This document shows positions 20,044-29,058 of a stretch of 29,058 bases of DNA, piece by piece. Position 1 is the first letter of the stretch; the number at the start of each line of letters is the position of its first letter. The position numbers and the translations under genes were made by a program. The notes under the pieces are model-generated. The model searched no databases, was not told where the DNA came from, and worked only from the letters and a program-made list of their open reading frames with translations. Source of the stretch: Theodoxus fluviatilis (Eukaryota > Mollusca > Gastropoda > Cycloneritida > Neritidae); assembly GCA_034096865.1 (NCBI GenBank), contig JAWQFJ010028788.1, positions 25,001 to 54,058 of the forward strand. Reading direction: 5' to 3'.

Positions 20044-21345
20044 CTGGAAGGAAGAGAGAATGATTGTGGTATTTCTTCATGGCAGGAAGTTGTGCTTGAC
20101 TATTCCTTGCGCTTTGAGGAATAACAGCAAGAGCGTCATGCACCAACGCAAACTTTGTACGATATCCTGCAGCATAATCAACTCTCGTAAGATTAGCGTA
20201 CATGATGAATCCCCGCCATGATACAAGTGACAACACGTCTGAATGTGGCCCACCACAATTAGTCCTGTGAGTCAGAAACGAAAGTACAATACAGGCAGAA
20301 ATACACGAGGAAGGTCAGTCTCAGCCATGTTCACATGTTGCAGTTGATGACGATGATGGAGACGACGGAATTGTTTTGACTTGTGGGATATGTAAGGCCA
20401 TTGATTACAAGATTAATAGAGTTGTCAGAGTAGGAGCAAATAAGGTTGATATTTTCCTGGTCATTAGCCTTTCATTAATCGCGTGAGGGAACACGATGGA
20501 CCTATTCTTACCACCAACCAACCCCAATTTCTGTAGAAAGGCACTCTTCTGATATTGAATTTTCATATGGCTGTTATGATGTTATCCCGAAAAGTGAAAC
20601 TGAACGATTGGGTGAAAATTCAATTCCTAAACAATGAACCCTTTGTGTAAGTAACCATGGTACAGTATAACAGAAATAAACATTCGAATACCTGGCAGAA
20701 CTTCATTTTATCTTAGACTGATAAATTATCAGAAATAAGATTAACACCAAAATATTTGAATCAGTCTGAGATAGTGTTGTCAAGGAAAACACATGAGCAC
20801 GTACACAATTCACAGGCGAAACCAAATCTGAATGACTTGTTCGACATTTAGCTTCAAACAGCCTTAACTTTACAATTCGTTGTTGGCGATCTTTATTAAA
20901 TTATCAGGAAAGCCTGTGTTTTGAAAGTATACATGACTCAAAACACGCAAAAGAGGCAGATTTTCTTATGATTGGACACAACTTTTGTCAGAGTCAATTA
21001 ATTGTTTGCTCGTTACTGCATGAGTACATCTTCTGCAATGATTCTCCATTACGTGCACAAATCGCAACGTCGCTTTGTGGCAACCATAAGCCGCTAATGT
21101 TGTCAACATAAAATAATGTGGCAATTTAATCACCAATCATGATATGTGTTCCATCCACTCTCTTTTAATGCGTAAGTTGACAGGGGAATGCAAATAAAAT
21201 TTTCATTTCGAGGTGCAATATCACAATTCAGTAAGTATATGCATGCATACATAATTATTTTAATCTGTTCGAGCAAGTCGATTGCCCAGTATTCACTTAA
21301 AGATCACATTTTGAACAGCAAAGAGGTGCATACTTCCCTACGCAA

Positions 21346-21348
<3 letters not shown>

Positions 21349-21389
<41 letters not shown>
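21349..21389. repeat. (CT)n at LINE copy B 5' border
   Basis: About 40 bp of CT repeats ending where LINE coding sequence begins. Confidence 0.97.
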
Positions 21390-21393
<4 letters not shown>

Positions 21394-22208
21394 AACTGTG
21401 CATGAAAATACGTTTTTGCGTTCTCTAAAGCAACGTTTACGTGACTGCTATCAACAAGAATGGTATGAAAAACTCTGCAATAGTGAGAGATTTACCCTCT
21501 ACCGTTCTTTCAAACCACTACTGCACTGTGAAAGTTATCTTAGTAACATTAACATTAAAAAATTCAGGGATGCTTTTGTACGATTCCGATTGGGTAGCAA
21601 TGGTCTCATAGTAAACGTGAGGTCAAGGGTTGAAAATGTAGACTTGCATTGTCCATTTAGTGGGGAGGGTGAAACTGAGACTCATTTTTTAATTGAATGC
21701 AATGCATAAACTGATTTTAGAGAAAAGTATCTTTCAAGACATTTGTCCAAAAGCGGGTATGCTTGCGTGTCCAGTTTAATTGCAGGCAGCGAGGGATGTC
21801 GCAATGTTTGTATTTTATGCTTTTAAACGTCGAGCAGAAAAATGTTGCATAGATTAAAAAAATTCATGTGCTTATCTAATGAATATTGCAGTTTTGCGCT
21901 CGTGAAAGCATAAACAACTTCATTCATTCTTGAAAAAATTTATTGGAAAAACTCTTTAAGTTTAACTGTACATATAATCCACCAGTGTAGTCATCGAGAC
22001 TTGACATGCAGGGTATCAATCCAGTAATGAGTAGTGAGTACTCCTTCACTATTTTTAGGGTCTTTAATTTCGTTTGTAAATGTATTTCTTGTATAGTTAT
22101 TCATTGCTATCCAGTTTTAAAGTTTGTAAATATGTAATAACATCAGATGGGTCGTCGGCCGAATAAAAATCAATCAATCAATCAATCAATCTATCAATCA
22201 ATTAATCA
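21390..22208 (+). mobile_element. 5'-truncated LINE 3' fragment (copy B)
   Basis: Starts after (CT)n with coding sequence for SLKQRLRDCYQQEWYEKL, nearly the same as NLKQRLRDCFQQE in copy A, then KKFRDAFVRFRLGSNG and HCPFSGEGETETHFLIEC. A stop at 21707 and later stops break it. The 3' end is GGGTCGTCGGCCGAATAAAAATC followed by (AATC)n and then (CT)n. Same family and orientation as copy A. Confidence 0.85.
22165..22207 (+). repeat. (AATC)n LINE tail
   Basis: Around ten tandem AATC units, one degenerate, directly after the AATAAA-like signal of LINE copy B. Confidence 0.9.
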
Positions 22209-22212
22209 AATT

Positions 22213-22742
<530 letters not shown>

Positions 22743-23240
22743 CCAGACTGACCCGGGGTCGAAGTCAGATCCCCAGCTGAAGACACTGTATAGTTGAGAA
22801 AGGGCGCGACTGCTATGGGCCATGTTACGCATCATCACTGCAGTGGCTGACACTGTGTGCCCAGAGTGCACCGAGTCCGAGTCTGGGGAACTTTTGTTGT
22901 CAGGTTTCTTCCTGCAAGACGTCACCGTGTGGTATCGCGTGTGTCAGAGACATGTATGCATGAGTTGAAGGCATATAACACAAAACAATACAATAGTATG
23001 CAATGCGATGCGATACAATACCATTCAATGCAAACATCACACAATACAATAATACTTAACTCTACATCTTTAATAGTGAATGTGTGTGTCTGTTAGTAAT
23101 GCTAAAACTCCAACATCACACACTCGACAGTAATGAAATTTGGCATACATACTCAACTTGACCTTGATGGTGTCATAGGCTACCTAGATGTGTGGCATCA
23201 AACCCCCATTCCACCCCAGCCCCCACTTTCACAATTGCAA

Positions 23241-23300
23241 AGAGGAATTGTAATGGGCCAATGGCCCGCACAATAAACTGATTTATTGTTGTTGTTGTTG
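23241..23300 (+). repeat. LINE 3' tail, copy C
   Basis: TAATGGGCCAATGGCCCGCA then AATAAACTG and (TTG)n. The GGGCC/GGCCC hairpin followed by AATAAA matches the tails of copies A and B. The body of the element is not recognisable upstream. Confidence 0.65.
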
Positions 23301-24000
23301 CAATGAGGACAAGAGTTACTACCCTTTCACCATTTAATATAACCGACATACAGAAGACGGTTCGAGTTATTTCCCTTGGCAAAAAAAAGGAAGAAGAAAG
23401 AGGTGAAGAGCGGAGATGGCAAGTGAAGTGGAGAAAGTGATGGGCTGTGCTAAGATTTGAGCTGCCAGGGCTACCAAGTATGATAACAATAGCACTAGAA
23501 CAAAAGTATTGCAACTTACTTTAAGATTTTCCCCACAGTTTATGCAAATGCATAAGCCCTCATTTCTTTATTAGATTTTAAAATTATGTTTTAAAATTTT
23601 CGGTGTTTTAATATAGCTTGGCCTTTGTCGTAAATGCCCAGCCTTCGATTGGCTGTTAAGCATGCTTTTAAAAATAGGGCAGTCCACTGCAGTAAAGAAA
23701 AATCGAGACTCGATTACATTGATTAGTGCAATGCTTTAAAAGACGTTCGCATTCTTCACGGGAATAGATCGTCTCAAGAAACGTACATAGTCAACCACGT
23801 CAAAGGATGGCAAATTTATCTAAAGCATAATTTCGAATTCCCTGATGGGATCTTGGTTTACTCCATGGTTGGAGGTAGACAATGCCAATCATGTTCTTTG
23901 CCCCAAGATGCATCTCAAGAATTCATGCAGTACTCAACTCCAACACATGCTAGCAGCGAGCAGCATCAAAACTATTGTCTCAACCAATGGCAGTGCCGTC
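23301..24000. other. Intron sequence, nothing recognised
   Basis: No exon or array that I can support. It lies within the large intron of the minus-strand receptor. Confidence 0.5.
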
Positions 24001-24012
24001 GAGTGACCTCAC

Positions 24013-24136
24013 CTGTCTGCTATCCAGCAGTGGTACACACACAGGCCGATGCTAAAGATGACAATGACAAAGACGACGACTCCGACAATAGTGAGGGCGT
24101 GGAGTAGTAAGTTTTTTATCTCTGGAAAGGGGAGAG
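24013..24136 (-). CDS. MEGF-type receptor: transmembrane exon
   Basis: Minus-strand acceptor GTTTACAG and donor AG-GTGAGG border a 124-bp exon. It encodes SLPFPEIKNLLLH, then a hydrophobic run ALTIVGVVVFVIVIFSIGL of about 20 residues, then CVYHCWIADR. This is a single-pass type I transmembrane helix followed by a juxtamembrane Cys/Trp/Arg stop-transfer region. The exon takes one base from the EGF exon upstream and leaves two for the tail exon; both joins keep the frame. Lies between an extracellular EGF exon and the cytoplasmic tail, as expected. Confidence 0.85.
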
Positions 24137-24276
24137 CTGTAAACGCAAAACAAATGACTTATTGACTACAGTCATTGCTCATGTGTGCAGAGAGACCGCA
24201 CAAGAATGCCAACCAACGAACACATACACACACATGTACAAATACACACCCACGCACACTCGCGCACGCACGTACG

Positions 24277-24555
<279 letters not shown>

Positions 24556-24723
24556 ACACAGACCCTGGGACAAAGGGCAACACACACGTGCAGGCACTTT
24601 TTCGCGTGCACACACATTCGTATCGTGATATTTATAAATACCGTTATCATGCGCGTACACATTTATCCAAGTATGGGGGGGATAGGATAATTGGAAGTCT
24701 TATTCTTTATCACAAACACTCAC

Positions 24724-24855
24724 ACTGAAGGCAGTACTGCCCCAACCAGCCTTCCTGGCACCCCTCGGGACAACTTCCGGTGATGGAATTGCACGGCCCT
24801 TGGCAGAACCCACAACGTTGGAGGCACTCGTCTCCATAGTAACCATTGGCGCAGT
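24724..24855 (-). CDS. MEGF-type receptor: last EGF-like exon
   Basis: 132-bp phase 1-1 exon with acceptor TTTCCCCAG and donor GTGAGTG on the minus strand. It reads CANGYYGDECLQRCGFC, then GPCNSITGSC and GCQEGWLGQYCLQ, with eight cysteines in the C-x7-C-x3-C...C-x2-GxxG-x2-C style of MEGF10/Draper/SCARF-type repeats. Such repeats form extracellular ligand-binding stalks. Joins upstream and downstream exons in frame. Confidence 0.88.
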
Positions 24856-25194
24856 CTGGGGAAAGTATGAGAAACATAAAGCATATAATTTATTTCCAGC
24901 ATATGTGTTAAGAGTTATAAAAATGGCGAGGGACCAATGCATGAGATCCACTTTGTGAATAAAGGGATGCGTCAAAGTGAAACGCGGGCGAAGGATCCGA
25001 ACAATACGCCGGAGAGAATACACAGGGAGATGGGTTGTTGAGAAGTCTTGCATTGGAACAGAATGGAGTTTTCGACGTTGTTCGAGAGATGACATGTCTG
25101 ACTTCATCCTTGCTGCATTGATCTCGGGTTACTTAAATCGATTTACCTTATGTAAAAGACCTAGTTTATAGGATGAAGAATGTTTGTATGAGAA

Positions 25195-25196
<2 letters not shown>

Positions 25197-25251
<55 letters not shown>
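25197..25251. repeat. (CT)n next to an exon donor
   Basis: About 55 bp of CT repeats. On the receptor transcript it is (GA)n beginning about a dozen bases after the GTAAGT donor of the EGF exon. Confidence 0.97.
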
Positions 25252-25256
<5 letters not shown>

Positions 25257-25263
25257 CACTTAC

Positions 25264-25401
25264 GGAGTAAACAGTGTTGTCCCTGCCAACCAGCTGAGCA
25301 ACCATTGGGGCATACTCCTGTGATGACGTCACAAGGTAGGTCATCCCGGCAGTGACCACAAGAGTAAGAGCAATTCTCTCCAAACTTGCCGCTCGGACAT
25401 G
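25264..25401 (-). CDS. MEGF-type receptor: penultimate EGF-like exon (5' partial gene)
   Basis: 138-bp phase 1-1 exon with acceptor TTTCTTCCAG and donor GTAAGT on the minus strand. It encodes ACPSGKFGENCSYSCGHC, then PCDVITGVC and GCSAGWQGQHC, a Draper/MEGF-type repeat paralogous to the next exon. It is the most upstream exon I can find; signal peptide and further EGF or lectin exons must lie beyond the window's right edge or were missed. With the three following exons it gives a 189-residue uninterrupted C-terminal part of a receptor. Confidence 0.88.
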
Positions 25402-26130
25402 CTGGAAGAAAAAAACGGCCATCTCATGTCATGTCATAAAACTGCCTGTCTGTGTCTCATACTCATAGTGATCTTCCTACGTTGGTCGTCCTGTTCAAGG
25501 TCCTTGATTCACTGGCTGTTACGACGTCACTGACACTGACAGCCACAAAAGAAAAAGAAAAGGACAGTTCGAAAAAGAGCAAATACAGAAACAGAATGAT
25601 TGATTGAATTATATTTCTGCTGACGACCCATAGTGAAAAGACCTACAAGGACGCTTGTGAAGTTCGTCGTACGATAAGAATGATTTGCAGTTAGAACTGC
25701 TTAACCTAAAATGGAACCTGTGACATTGCATCATATATGCAAGCTTGCTGTGGAGATCTGCAGATGGTCGTTTTGTGTGTGTGCAAGGGTATAGGGAGGG
25801 ATGGAGTGGGGGTGATGGGGCTGGGGGCTGGGGGAAAGGCAAGATGGAGAGGAGTGTGGTGAGACTGAGAGGGGGGGAGGGGGAAGGTTTCCGTTATTTT
25901 TCAGCGTTATTTGCTTCGTGTCTTGTATTGTAAGATTTTGTACTGAATTAAAAATTTGGAGAAAAAAACACCCTTAAAAACCCAACAAAAAACTGTTTAA
26001 TCAATCTGGAGACATTTTATGAAATGTTCCTTACAAATTCGTTCTGTAGACCTTATTCTTCGAGAGTTTTCTTTACAAACAAGCATGATTAGAAACACAC
26101 ATCATTATGATGTGGAACAGACGTGGCAAC
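25402..26130. other. Intron or intergenic, nothing recognised
   Basis: Contains G-rich runs around 25795-25885. A minus-strand ATTAAA (plus TTTAAT near 25996) could serve as polyadenylation signal for the exon that ends at 26138. Confidence 0.4.
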
Positions 26131-26137
26131 ATAAAAT

Positions 26138-26330
26138 CTAAGTTGTCAATTCGTCGACGTGGTTCAGGCAAAATTCTATTGTAAACAAATGCCTCTCGAG
26201 TTCATCTTCGCCACACTCCGGTAATTTGATAGGAAAGTGACTCAGAATACGCACAACATACTTCACAAACGCCAGGTTATAGGAAGCACCGTTAGGTTTG
26301 ATTGAGTGGAAAGTGCCTTCGCGGTAGATG
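26138..26330 (-). CDS. Unassigned terminal exon
   Basis: A minus-strand frame ends at TAG (26138-26140) and reads back through NHVDELTT, PECGEDELERHLFTIEFC, VVRILSHFPIKL and NGASYNLAFVKY to REGTFHSIKP. The sequence is of normal, non-repetitive protein composition. A possible acceptor (ACCTGTGCAG) lies near 26337; the frame is also open above this, where DKWLTVLDHLC continues into the LINE tail. I do not recognise a family. It is nested between the receptor exons and the window's right end, so it may be a separate gene inside an intron or simply upstream of the receptor. Confidence 0.4.
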
Positions 26331-26384
26331 ATTCTGCACAGGTGATCGAGCACAGTGAGCCATTTGTCGGGAGATGGTTGGTTT

Positions 26385-26690
26385 TTCTTCTTCTTCTTGG
26401 TTGTCTCTCGGATGTCGAGGAAGACGATTCCCTGTGCCATCATCTGTGCATGCGCATATGGCTCCGAAGTCCAAACACCGAGGCACACAGGCGGCTGCAG
26501 GTGGGGCAAGGAACACGGGTCTGGACAGAGGTTGAAGCAGCTCTGTGTCGCCTTGCTCGCGCAGCTTCAAGACGACAACGGCGGCCATCTTCAAAAACTC
26601 TTCCAGCTTTTCGGGTGGTGGCACGCCAGAGGGTTCTGTCGGCAGCAGTTGCCTCAAGATTGGGTATAGGAACGCTGAACATTTATAGGT
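26385..26690 (-). mobile_element. LINE 3' end with C2H2 finger and (AAG)n tail
   Basis: The minus frame reads DRTLWRATTRKAG, an Arg/Glu-rich helix, then CPTCSRLCASVFGLRSHMRMH, a C2H2 finger of the type found at the C-terminus of many invertebrate endonuclease/reverse-transcriptase LINE proteins. The coding sequence is followed by CATCCGAGAGACAACC and then AAGAAGAAGAAG (plus TTCTTC at 26385-26398), a typical tail. Only the last few hundred bases of the element are present, 5'-truncated near 26690. A different family from copies A-C. Confidence 0.7.
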
Positions 26691-26699
26691 TTAGTGATA

Positions 26700-27340
26700 A
26701 CAACCTCATGAAACATCCTCTCTTTCGTCTCAAACTCCTTCCACTCATTATCGCTGCATGTTTTCAGGAAGTGGGACCTGTCACTGGCGCGAAAAATATA
26801 GAAATCGGATGAAAATCAGCCGTTCGAATCTTTATTTTCACCCGCCATCTTGTGAGCTGAACTCGCTTAAAGGTGGATGGTTGTGTCGGTTGAGTGGAGG
26901 GAGAACGGAGGAAAGATGAGAGAGGAGGATGACGAGGAGGAAGAAGAAGATGAAGAGACTTAAAGAGAGGCGGGAAGGGGACACAGAGAGGAGAGAGAGT
27001 GAGCGGAGGAGCGCTGGCAGATGTGGAAGGTTGGTGAAAACCGTTTTATTTAATTGTCAAGGGCTGACCTGAAATGTTTACTGGTTAATCTTAGAAGGCT
27101 AACCGATACTGTTTGTAAGTTCAAAATTAGAAGGTTGAACAAAATTTACTCTTGCTGCTGTGGGTGTGGGGGTCTTTGTATATTACCTTGGAGAGAGAGA
27201 GAGAGATTGAGTTTTCTACGAAGTTGTGTTTGGGCCAGAAATCCATGTAACGGTCTTTTTGCTTTTATTTTTCTTTTCTGTCCCCTGTTAAGGGCATGTT
27301 TTTGCGATTAAATGTAAAAAACATGTATTGAATCTGGGAC
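26700..27340. other. Gene-free, partly purine-rich
   Basis: Includes a polypurine stretch at 26915-27015 (GAGGAGGATGACGAGGAGG-like) and a CCGCCATCTTG site (YY1-like consensus) at about 26840. No exon supported. Confidence 0.4.
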
Positions 27341-27372
27341 CTTGTTATTTAGTTTATTGATCCCCGTAACAG

Positions 27373-28030
27373 TAGCTCTAGTCATGCTTTTTATGGAACC
27401 TGTATTGGATGAGACCAGTATTGAATCCATCCAAACACATGTGAGGATATTATTGTTGGGTTTCATTGAATATATTTGCTCATGAAATCCTTCCTCCTCC
27501 CTCATGTGCCTTGTAACTCATGTTTTATGGAAGTGAGATTGTATCCATCCAGATACATGTGAGGATAGTATTATTGTTGAGTTTCATTGGACATGCAAGT
27601 ATTTGCTCATGAAATCCTCACTCATTCCTCTTGTGCCTTGTACTACGTAGCTCTAGTCATGTTTTTTATGGAACCAGTATTGGATGAGACCAGTATTGAA
27701 TCCATCCAAACACATGTGAGGATATTATTGTTGGGTTTCATTGAATATATTTGCTCATGAAATCCTCCCTCCTCCCTCATGTGTCTTGTAACTCATGTTT
27801 TATGGAAGTGAGATTGTATCCATCCAGACACATGATAATAGTATTGTTGAATTTAATTGAACATACATGTATTTGCTCATGAAATCCTCACTCATTCCTC
27901 TTGTGCCTTGTAGCTCTAGTCATGTTTTTTACGGAACCATTATTGAATCCGTCCAGACACATGTGAGGACATAATTATTCCATACGGATTACGTTTTATT
28001 GAACTTTTTTGCTCATTTTATCCTCACCAA
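27373..28030. repeat. ~270-bp tandem repeat built of two ~135-bp halves
   Basis: TAGCTCTAGTCATG starts at 27373, 27648 and 27911, spaced 275 and 263 bp. Within each unit a half-unit repeats TCATG(T/C)TTTTTATGGAA, then GAATCCATCCA, CACATGTGAGGAT, ATTATTGTTG and TTTGCTCATGAAATCC. About five half-units in total, with small indels. Confidence 0.85.
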
Positions 28031-28184
28031 TCTCTCATGTGCTTTCAATTGTATTCTCTTTGGTGTCTTAGTTTTTACATTTACTATTAATACTTAGTTG
28101 GTTAGCTAGATGTATTTTACTTTGTCTAAATGTATTATTCATATGATTTACCCTCAAGATCCTCTAGTTTCTATTGATTGTAAT

Positions 28185-28225
28185 TCATTCAAATTAGGCC
28201 AATGATGCACGAAATAAAGTGCTGT
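28185..28225 (+). repeat. Possible LINE 3' tail, copy D
   Basis: TTAGGCCAATGATGCACGAAATAAAG resembles the GGGCCAATGGCCCGCACAATAAA tail of copy C with small indels. No LINE body is visible. Confidence 0.35.
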
Positions 28226-28539
28226 GATGTTTACATTTTGTTGTACTCTTATCTGTAAACTTTTCCCTTTCCCATTCTTTATTTCGAAAAATCAGTGTAG
28301 CATGCTGGTTGCATTCTCAGTCATGCTTTGAACATCAAAAGATTTATTTGTAGGTGCAGTGAACTCTTTAATGAACACATATCCTGAGGTCATGCTTTTC
28401 AGGTACAGAATTACCTGTGATATATCAATTCATTGCAGTAAAATATACAGGTGGCTTTACATATCTGCGGCCAATAACAGTCAGATGCTTTGAAACCAGT
28501 ACCGATTTGCGCATTTGCTATCGGGCTGGTGTCGTATCC

Positions 28540-29058
28540 CAACATCTGTAGGTATCCAGCCACTTGTTGGTCGACAACTGTTCTAGAGCAGGTCGATGGC
28601 GGATGCAAGTCGGCAACGGCTGTCCGCCGCTTCAATCCCGATTTGCTCTTGCTATCGGGCCTCTATCCTATATCGACATCAGGCCGCAGCATATATCACG
28701 CTTGTCGGCCGACTGTCGGCCGCTTCAATCCCGATTTGGTCTTGCTATCGGGCCTCTATCCTATATCGACATCGGGCCGCAGCATATAACACGCTTGTCG
28801 GCCGACTGTCGGCCGCTTCAATCACGATTTGGTCTCGCTATCGGGCCTCTATCCTATATCGACATCGGGCCTCAACATATAACACGCTTGTCGGCCCTTG
28901 CGTTACATTCATCGGGATGATAGCGGATACGTGTCGATGAAGGTATAGGACCGACTATCTGCCGCCTCACTCCCTCTTTGCAAAAGTCGGTAGGGCCGCT
29001 ATAGTACGCCGCTATCGGTCCGATTTTTTGACACGTATCGGGCCGCCTATCGGCCGAC
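28540..29058. repeat. 93-bp GC-rich satellite reaching the window end
   Basis: CTTCAATC starts at 28630, 28723 and 28816, an exact 93-bp period; each unit carries CCCGATTTG, GCTATCGGGCCTCTATCC, TATATCGACATC and CACGCTTGTCGGCC. Degenerate units occur before and after, and related TATCGGGCC/TCGGCCGA motifs continue to the last base. The period is divisible by three, which keeps all plus frames open and yields false ORFs. Confidence 0.92.

Noticed and set aside
19979..20236. 85-aa minus ORF containing MYANL and VDYAAG
   Set aside because: It overlaps the receptor tail exon in another frame and crosses its acceptor; the tyrosine motif is probably accidental.
28625..28900. CRISPR-like array of 93-bp units
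   Set aside because: Whole units repeat, including the would-be spacers; this is a satellite.
28490..28940. Three overlapping ORFs of 99-118 aa
   Set aside because: The 93-bp satellite keeps all frames open; no independent evidence for a protein.

Overview
This is metazoan nuclear DNA, most probably from a marine mollusc and perhaps a gastropod. Coding pieces are short exons with GT-AG borders, separated by AT-rich introns full of microsatellites, minisatellites, LINE fragments and DNA transposons. The recognisable proteins are a fucolectin (FTP) domain, a receptor-type tyrosine phosphatase (PTP) and a multiple-EGF (MEGF) membrane receptor, all typical of lophotrochozoan expansions. The species is not determinable by eye.

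Plus strand, 1-12.4 kb: remains of a receptor-type tyrosine phosphatase gene. In order there is an FTP lectin exon with a frameshift (1357-1606), two unassigned exon-like blocks (2537-2710, 3934-4041), a PTP strand exon (about 4429-4490), the WPD-loop/catalytic-Cys exon with an in-frame TGA (5257-5411), the GRTG/Q-loop exon (7716-7851), and the PTP C-terminus plus a tyrosine-motif tail broken by TAG and a frameshift (11951-12363). The sequence between the two halves of the catalytic loop is filled by an 18-bp minisatellite, by decayed ~122-bp tandem copies of the catalytic-loop segment itself, and by a long pyrimidine-rich minisatellite. The next intron holds a 2.9-kb DNA transposon (8952-11861) with 22-bp terminal inverted repeats and an intact 630-aa Mutator-like DDE transposase on the minus strand. 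A 529-bp MITE with a perfect 9-bp target duplication lies at 2786-3314.

Middle, 12.4-19.8 kb: mostly gene-free. It carries a 5'-truncated LINE with reverse-transcriptase FADD box (17027-18577), bounded on both sides by (CT)n tracts.

Minus strand, 25.4 down to 19.9 kb: the 3' end of an apparently intact MEGF-type receptor gene. Two EGF-like exons, one transmembrane exon and one terminal cytoplasmic exon join in compatible phases and encode 189 residues. Its short tail has three Tyr-X-Asn motifs, the known Grb2 SH2 consensus. A second LINE 3' fragment, a third LINE tail and very long compound microsatellites occupy its introns.

Right end, 26-29 kb: an unassigned minus-strand terminal exon (26138-~26330), a LINE 3' end with a C2H2 finger, a ~270-bp tandem repeat (27373-28030), and a GC-rich 93-bp satellite that runs toward the window edge.

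The two receptor genes are convergent. One contributes FTP plus PTP, the other MEGF plus transmembrane segment, and both end in tails rich in SH2-type tyrosine motifs. Their linkage may reflect a phosphotyrosine receptor cluster, but that is inference.
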